A DNA stretch of 5,332 nt from Planctomycetes bacterium UBA1662 (GTDB taxonomy: Bacteria; Planctomycetota; UBA8108): the NCBI GenBank assembly GCA_002320775.1, contig DCKY01000072.1, forward strand, positions 1-5,332. Direction: 5' to 3'. The translations under genes and the position numbers were made by a program. Positions 1 to 5,332 of this stretch are shown piece after piece; the first letter of the stretch is position 1, and each line of letters starts with the position of its first letter. The notes under the pieces are model-generated. The model was not told where the DNA came from and made no database searches. It worked only from the letters and a program-made list of their open reading frames with translations.

Positions 1-2529
<2,529 letters not shown>

Positions 2530-2530
2530 G

Positions 2531-2557
2531 TTCGACCTCCTTTCTATCGAGTACTAA
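2531..2557 (-). promoter_or_regulatory. Degenerate CIRCE-like inverted repeat (possible HrcA operator)
   Basis: On the minus strand the order is TTAGTACTC, a 9-nt spacer, then GAGGTCGAA. The CIRCE consensus is TTAGCACTC-N9-GAGTGCTAA. The first arm matches 8 of 9 bases and the second 6 of 9, with exactly the canonical spacer. The poor arm overlaps the Shine-Dalgarno, which could explain its divergence. CIRCE elements are a known HrcA control site of chaperone genes and often sit between promoter and start codon, as here. A second arm this weak could still be chance; no hrcA gene is visible in the window. Confidence 0.3.
2535..2543 (-). promoter_or_regulatory. clpB ribosome binding site
   Basis: Read on the minus strand, AAAGGAGGT is a full anti-16S match. 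The AGGAGG core (2536-2541) lies 6 nt before the ATG at 2529. It fixes the clpB start and predicts strong translation. It also overlaps the downstream arm of the CIRCE-like repeat. Confidence 0.9.
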
Positions 2558-2623
2558 CGCAAAGCCTGTACCAAAGGACATAATTCAAATATTTATAATG
2601 ACTTATGAAATAAAGGGCTTTTC

Positions 2624-2652
2624 AGACGGGGTTGTTTGGTGCCATTTTGACA
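2624..2652 (-). promoter_or_regulatory. Possible heat-shock (sigma-32-like) promoter for clpB
   Basis: On the minus strand a CCCCGTCT box (2624-2631) matches the sigma-32 -10 consensus CCCCATNT except for one base. A TGTCAAA box (2646-2652) lies 14 nt upstream and matches the -35 CTTGAAA at 4 of 7 positions. Transcription would begin near 2617, giving a leader of about 90 nt containing the CIRCE-like repeat. The -35 match is weak, so this is a candidate only. Confidence 0.25.
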
Positions 2653-2675
2653 GGGTATGTTTTTGGTTTTCTACA
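2647..2675 (+). promoter_or_regulatory. Possible sigma-70-type promoter reading right
   Basis: A perfect -35 hexamer TTGACA (2647-2652) is followed after 17 bp by TCTACA (2670-2675), which matches TATAAT at only 3 of 6 positions. It would give a long leader of about 240 nt before the lipoprotein gene. It overlaps the candidate clpB -35 box on the other strand. The -10 is poor, so confidence is low. Confidence 0.2.
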
Positions 2676-2744
2676 GACTTGGAAAAAGAGCATGACAAAT
2701 TGGCATGGGGCGATTTCTATTCTTTTCAATGGTCTGGGCCTGCT

Positions 2745-2756
2745 GGGCCGCGGCCC
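2745..2756. repeat. 12-bp perfect palindrome GGGCCGCGGCCC
   Basis: Perfect inverted repeat with no spacer, at the point where the AT-rich intergenic DNA turns GC-rich. An extra GGGCC lies just upstream (2736-2740). It could be an operator for a dimeric regulator; its role is unknown. Confidence 0.6.
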
Positions 2757-2774
2757 GGATCCTCCGCTGACCAG

Positions 2775-2786
2775 GGTACGTACCCG
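2775..2786. repeat. 12-bp perfect palindrome GGGTACGTACCC
   Basis: Perfect inverted repeat whose centre lies 30 bp from the centre of the palindrome at 2745-2756. It overlaps a second short palindrome, ACCCGGGT (2783-2790). A direct repeat of GATAAC with a 7-bp period (2793-2805) follows at once. The pair looks like operator DNA but is not a known site that I recognise. Confidence 0.6.
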
Positions 2787-2845
2787 GGTCCGATAACGGA
2801 TAACAGGTCAAAACCTTTGAGCCTCATGAGCCGATAGATGGTGAT

Positions 2846-2877
2846 ACGGGGAGGATTTAATTTCTCCCTGCCCCCGT
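2846..2877 (+). other. Leader hairpin upstream of the lipoprotein gene
   Basis: ACGGGG (2846-2851) pairs fully with CCCCGT (2872-2877). Three more pairs, AGG with CCT, form after a 2-nt bulge, leaving an AT-rich 12-nt loop. No U-run follows, so it is not a typical intrinsic terminator. It lies about 45 nt before the lipoprotein start and would be part of its leader if transcription begins upstream. Confidence 0.4.
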
Positions 2878-2921
2878 TCATCTCTATCCAATCACCGCCT
2901 TTTTAATGAGTGGAATCCCCC

Positions 2922-3845
2922 ATGACCAGATCCCGACTGGCTCTCGTTTTACTGCTGACCCTGACCGGCTGCTCCTCCATGTCCTGGAGCGCCCGCAAGG
3001 ACTACAAATACGACAAGCCCGCGCTGGCGGTCATCACCTTCGAGAACCGCTCCAACGCCCCGCTCAACTGGAAGCTGGGAGAATCGGTGGCCGAGCTGCT
3101 GTCGGACTCACTCTACCGCACCGGACAATTCAGGGTACTCGAACGCGAACATCTCGATGCCGTCATGAAAGAGCAGCAGCTCCAGAACACCGGCATCACC
3201 CGCGCTGAACGAAAAGTGCCGGCCAACAGACTGAAGAACGCGCGCTACCTGGTGAAAGGTTCCATCACCGAATTCGCCAACGTCAACCAATCGGGTCTCG
3301 ACCTGGGTGTCGGCTCCCTGCGCATCGGCGGCGGAGGAATGCACGCCGTGGTGAGCATCGCTCTGAAGGTCACCGAGGTCGAGTCAGGCGAAATTCTCTT
3401 CAGCCAGGTTGTCACCGGTAAGACCTACATCGGTGAAACGGCGGCAGCCACCAACTACAAAAACGTCACCTTCGGCGGAACCCACTTCTTCCAGACCCCC
3501 CTGGGCGAGGCGCTCCGGGAAGCCCTCGATGAGGGTGTCTCCTCGGTCAGCGAGGTCCTCGGCCAGAAGCTCTGGCAGCCGACCATCGCCAGCGTCGACG
3601 GTAGAACGATCATGATCAGCGGAGGCCAGGACCGAAAGATGAAGATCGGCAGCCGCTGGCACGTACGCAAGGGCGGGGAAATAGTCCGGGACCCTGAGAC
3701 CGGAGATCTCCTGGGCCGCTCGGTGGGCGATGTCGTCGGAACCCTCCTCGTACTCGAGGTGGCCGACCGCTACAGCGTCGCCAGCATCCTCGAAGGGAAT
3801 GTCTTCGAACGCGGCCAGAAGCTCGAGCTCATATCCGGAAAATAG
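2922..3845 (+). CDS. CsgG-family lipoprotein with FlgT-like C-terminal domain
   Basis: A 307-residue predicted outer-membrane lipoprotein of unknown specific role. The signal peptide has basic residues (R3, R5), a hydrophobic core (L6-L14) and lipobox LTGC, with lipidated Cys17. Ser18 at +2 fits outer-membrane sorting. Residues about 32-212 carry the CsgG fold: KPALAVITFENRS, then a GESVAELLSDSLYRTGQFRVLER segment typical of the family, the ARYLVKGSITEF strand, and VSIALKVTEVESGEILFS. Residues about 215-305 resemble the beta-rich C-terminal domain seen in FlgT-like proteins: VDGRTIMISGG, MKIGSRWHVRKGGE, DPETGDLLGRSVG and FERGQKLEL. Classical CsgG (curli secretion pore) is shorter and lacks this tail, and no csg or flagellar gene is nearby, so csgG is not assigned. 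ATG 2922 is chosen because it directly precedes the signal peptide; an in-frame GTG at 2910 would add four residues. The Shine-Dalgarno is weak (GAGTGG). A kinase gene follows after 75 bp. Confidence 0.88.
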   Translation: MTRSRLALVLLLTLTGCSSMSWSARKDYKYDKPALAVITFENRSNAPLNWKLGESVAELLSDSLYRTGQFRVLEREHLDAVMKEQQLQNTGITRAERKVPANRLKNARYLVKGSITEFANVNQSGLDLGVGSLRIGGGGMHAVVSIALKVTEVESGEILFSQVVTGKTYIGETAAATNYKNVTFGGTHFFQTPLGEALREALDEGVSSVSEVLGQKLWQPTIASVDGRTIMISGGQDRKMKIGSRWHVRKGGEIVRDPETGDLLGRSVGDVVGTLLVLEVADRYSVASILEGNVFERGQKLELISGK

Positions 3846-3879
3846 GCCGGGGAGACCACCCAGGCTGAGTCGAGACCTC

Positions 3880-3905
3880 GCCTCTCTTATGGTACAAGAG
3901 ACGGC
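3880..3905 (+). other. Intergenic hairpin just before the kinase ribosome binding site
   Basis: GCCTCTCTT (3880-3888) pairs with AAGAGA and GGC (3896-3905), with one bulged C at 3902 and a 7-nt loop. The stem ends 1 nt before the kinase Shine-Dalgarno (3907-3911). It lacks a U-tract, so it is not a standard terminator. It might be a processing or translation-control structure, or chance. Confidence 0.4.
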
Positions 3906-3906
3906 T

Positions 3907-3911
3907 GAAGG
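3907..3911 (+). promoter_or_regulatory. Kinase gene ribosome binding site (weak)
   Basis: GAAGG lies 9 nt before the ATG at 3921. It is a modest match that supports this start and sits next to the hairpin at 3880-3905. Confidence 0.5.
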
Positions 3912-3920
3912 CTTGACGAT

Positions 3921-4886
3921 ATGACATCAACAGAAACCAATGCCAGCGATGGCGACCAGGTACTGGCTGAGGCGCGAGCCCTCGCCCGGGACTATGGACT
4001 CGAGGAGGTGTCCCTGCGCCCCCTGCCCGAGGGCTACGCCAACACCAACTACGCCCTCGACACCTCCACCGGAACCTTCCTGTACAGGATCTGTCGGCAG
4101 AAATCCAAAAGCGACATCGCCGATGAGCTGAAGGTCCTTGAATGCCTCAAGACCAGGGGCTTCCGGGCGGCCTATCCCATCCGGCGCGATGATGGAGAGC
4201 TTATCTCCGCGACCCCTTCAGGTCTCGTAGTCCTCTACAGCTTTATCGAGGGAGAAGAGCCGGAGCTCACGCCTGGGACCGCCGGCGAGGCAGCCGAGGC
4301 CCTCGCCAGGCTCCACGGTATCGAACCCCCAGGGGACTTCGACAAGACCAACTTTATCCAGATAGAGAACAGCCAGGAGCTGGCCTCGCGCTTTGGTGAA
4401 TCCATCCATGGTGATCGACAGATCCTCGGCAGGTTCCTTGATGAGACCGCGCGCCTGCGCGACCTGCTGGGCGACGAGCCCCTTCCGAGAGGGCTTATCC
4501 ACGCCGACCTCTTCCCCGAAAACACGATCTTCAGAGAAAACCGGCTCGAGGCCATCATCGATTTCGAGGAGTGCTGCATCGACAGCTTCCTCTTCGACGT
4601 CGGCACCGCCATCAACGGCTTCTGTTTCATCGACAACATCCTGGAACACGGACTTCTCAGACGTTTCCTGGCCAACTACAACTCCGTACGCGCCTTCGAC
4701 CAAACCGAACGCCGCCTCCTGCCCGCCTCGATTCACTGGGGAGCTCACGGCCAGGTCTGCTGGCACCTCGACCTGCTCTCGGGACGCGACTACGCCAGGA
4801 GCAGGAACCGTGTTCACGAGCTGCTCGATCGGCTCGAGGTCCTCAGGACCCTCGACCTCGCGAGCCTCTGTTCCCTGGAGGATTAG
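3921..4886 (+). CDS. Type II homoserine kinase-like (APH-fold) phosphotransferase
   Basis: A 321-residue cytoplasmic small-molecule kinase of the aminoglycoside phosphotransferase fold. Homoserine kinase converts homoserine and ATP to O-phosphohomoserine for threonine synthesis. N-lobe: EGYANTNYAL (residues 37-46, like the ENSNY nucleotide loop of type II homoserine kinases), then FLYRIC (53-58). C-lobe: the Brenner motif RGLIHADLFPEN (190-201) with catalytic D196 and metal ligand N201, IIDFEE with metal ligand D214, and the structural FDVGTAING (D226). HADLF rather than HGDLH, the placement of these motifs and the length near 316-320 aa fit type II ThrB (COG2334) better than true aminoglycoside kinases. 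That family also includes SrkA-type Ser/Thr kinases and hydroxylysine kinases, so the substrate is inferred. Support for homoserine comes from lysA, which starts 6 bp downstream with its Shine-Dalgarno inside this gene's last codons. No truncation is seen. Confidence 0.85.
   Translation: MTSTETNASDGDQVLAEARALARDYGLEEVSLRPLPEGYANTNYALDTSTGTFLYRICRQKSKSDIADELKVLECLKTRGFRAAYPIRRDDGELISATPSGLVVLYSFIEGEEPELTPGTAGEAAEALARLHGIEPPGDFDKTNFIQIENSQELASRFGESIHGDRQILGRFLDETARLRDLLGDEPLPRGLIHADLFPENTIFRENRLEAIIDFEECCIDSFLFDVGTAINGFCFIDNILEHGLLRRFLANYNSVRAFDQTERRLLPASIHWGAHGQVCWHLDLLSGRDYARSRNRVHELLDRLEVLRTLDLASLCSLED
4877..4881 (+). promoter_or_regulatory. lysA ribosome binding site inside the kinase gene
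   Basis: GGAGG lies 11 nt before the ATG at 4893 and overlaps the last codons of the kinase gene. The spacing is slightly long. It supports co-transcription, and possibly translational coupling, of the two genes. Confidence 0.65.
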
Positions 4887-4892
4887 CTCTCC

Positions 4893-5332
4893 ATGAACGC
4901 CCCTCCTGAAATGAAATTTTTCAGCGGATTCGACCCGGAGGCCATCTGCGAGACCTACGGCTCGCCGGTCTATGTCTACGACTCCGAGGTGATTCTTCGG
5001 CAGCTCGAGATCTTCCGAGGCGCCTTCGCGGAGCTCCCCCACAGGATCCTGTACGCCGCCAAGGCCCTCAGCCCCGTCGAGGTGCTGCGCCTGCTGAAAG
5101 AGGCAGGAACCGGCCTCGACGCGGTTTCGGTCCAGGAAATCGAGCTCGGCCTGAAGGCGGGGTTCACTCCGCGCGACATCCTCTTCACTCCCAGCTTTCC
5201 CTCCGAGACCGATCTCGACCTGGCCGTTGAGCACGGCGCGAGAATCAACATCGACAACTTCGGCGCGCTTGAGAAATTCTCGGGGCGCCATGGCGACATC
5301 CCCTGCTGCCTGCGCCTCAAGCCCGCTGTGAT
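4893..5332 (+). CDS. lysA: Diaminopimelate decarboxylase (LysA), N-terminal part, cut by window edge
   Basis: PLP-dependent fold-III decarboxylase that converts meso-diaminopimelate to lysine and CO2, the last step of lysine synthesis in the cytoplasm. The first 146 codons are present; the family is usually about 400-430 aa, so roughly two thirds is missing. Visible landmarks: YGSPVYVYD (22-30), the PLP lysine in YAAKAL (K57), LDAVSVQE (75-82, the family's D-x-x-S-x-x-E segment), and NIDN in the barrel. The C-terminal Cys and Tyr residues that define substrate choice lie outside, so ornithine, arginine or carboxynorspermidine decarboxylase cannot be strictly excluded. LysA is favoured by the N-terminal motifs and by the kinase gene 6 bp upstream. 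The usual RxNPGV barrel strand reads RLKPAV here. The start is ATG 4893, preceded by GGAGG; a second ATG at codon 7 is less well placed. Confidence 0.85.
   Translation, partial: MNAPPEMKFFSGFDPEAICETYGSPVYVYDSEVILRQLEIFRGAFAELPHRILYAAKALSPVEVLRLLKEAGTGLDAVSVQEIELGLKAGFTPRDILFTPSFPSETDLDLAVEHGARINIDNFGALEKFSGRHGDIPCCLRLKPAV

Larger units (their letters stand above)
2530..2921. other. Divergent intergenic region between clpB and the lipoprotein gene
   Basis: About 390 bp with no supported gene. The clpB-proximal part (2561-2730) is about 36% GC by hand count, in sharp contrast with the GC-rich genes on both sides. The following 60 bp turns GC-rich and holds two perfect palindromes, and a hairpin lies before the lipoprotein gene. 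The region must carry leftward control for clpB and probably rightward control for the lipoprotein gene. A 79-codon open frame at 2598-2837 has no Shine-Dalgarno and no recognisable similarity, and I do not call it. Confidence 0.8.

Noticed and set aside
2598..2837. 79-codon plus-strand open frame in the intergenic region
   Set aside because: No Shine-Dalgarno precedes its ATG, it crosses the AT-rich to GC-rich boundary, its second half is encoded by palindromic DNA, and it resembles nothing I recognise.
2846..2877. Intrinsic terminator
   Set aside because: The hairpin is real on paper, but no T-run follows on either strand, and no gene ends here, since clpB and the lipoprotein gene diverge.
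2910..2912. GTG start for the lipoprotein gene
   Set aside because: It would place four extra residues (MESP) before the basic n-region and has no better Shine-Dalgarno; ATG 2922 is the simpler choice.
2906..3208. Alternative plus-strand frame starting at ATG 2906
   Set aside because: It overlaps the lipoprotein gene in another frame and lacks a signal peptide or any domain, while the 2922 frame gives a clear lipobox and CsgG core.
3921..4886. Aminoglycoside resistance kinase
   Set aside because: The fold is shared, but the HADLFPEN motif, the NTNY loop and linkage to lysA fit a metabolic ThrB-type kinase better than a resistance gene.
4218..5291. Minus-strand 357-codon frame opposite the kinase and lysA genes
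   Set aside because: It spans the junction of two well-supported plus-strand genes and its translation is low-complexity, rich in Glu, Gly and Val, without motifs. It is a shadow frame.

Overview
The window is GC-rich chromosomal DNA, apart from one AT-rich intergenic patch. It probably comes from a Gram-negative bacterium: one gene encodes a lipoprotein with a lipobox and Ser at +2, in a family (CsgG) tied to the outer membrane. The lineage cannot be fixed from these genes. A proteobacterial or deltaproteobacterial-like host is possible, but this is a weak inference. No tRNA, rRNA, CRISPR array, insertion sequence or phage gene was seen.

Layout. (1) Positions 1-2529, minus strand: a nearly complete clpB gene for the Hsp100 disaggregase, cut by the window edge about 15-30 codons before its expected C-terminus. 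It is one uninterrupted reading frame of 843 codons with both AAA+ modules intact. (2) Positions 2530-2921: a divergent intergenic region of about 390 bp. It holds a strong clpB ribosome binding site, a degenerate CIRCE-like inverted repeat, a possible heat-shock-type promoter, an AT-rich stretch, two perfect 12-bp palindromes 30 bp apart, and a hairpin. (3) Positions 2922-3845, plus strand: a CsgG-family lipoprotein with a FlgT-like C-terminal beta domain. (4) Positions 3921-4886, plus strand: a kinase of the APH fold, most like type II homoserine kinase. (5) Positions 4893 to the edge, plus strand: the first 146 codons of a fold-III PLP decarboxylase, most likely diaminopimelate decarboxylase (lysA).

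How the genes relate. ClpB stands alone as a stress gene read leftward. The kinase and lysA genes lie 6 bp apart, with the lysA ribosome binding site inside the end of the kinase gene, so they are almost certainly co-transcribed. Homoserine kinase serves the threonine branch and LysA the lysine branch of the aspartate family, so the pair is metabolically coherent. The lipoprotein gene is 75 bp upstream on the same strand with no clear terminator between, so it may be in the same transcript, but no functional link is evident.

I found no convincing new system. The best leads are the regulatory architecture between clpB and the lipoprotein gene, the CsgG/FlgT-type lipoprotein without curli or flagellar neighbours, and a His in place of a conserved Tyr in the ClpB middle domain.
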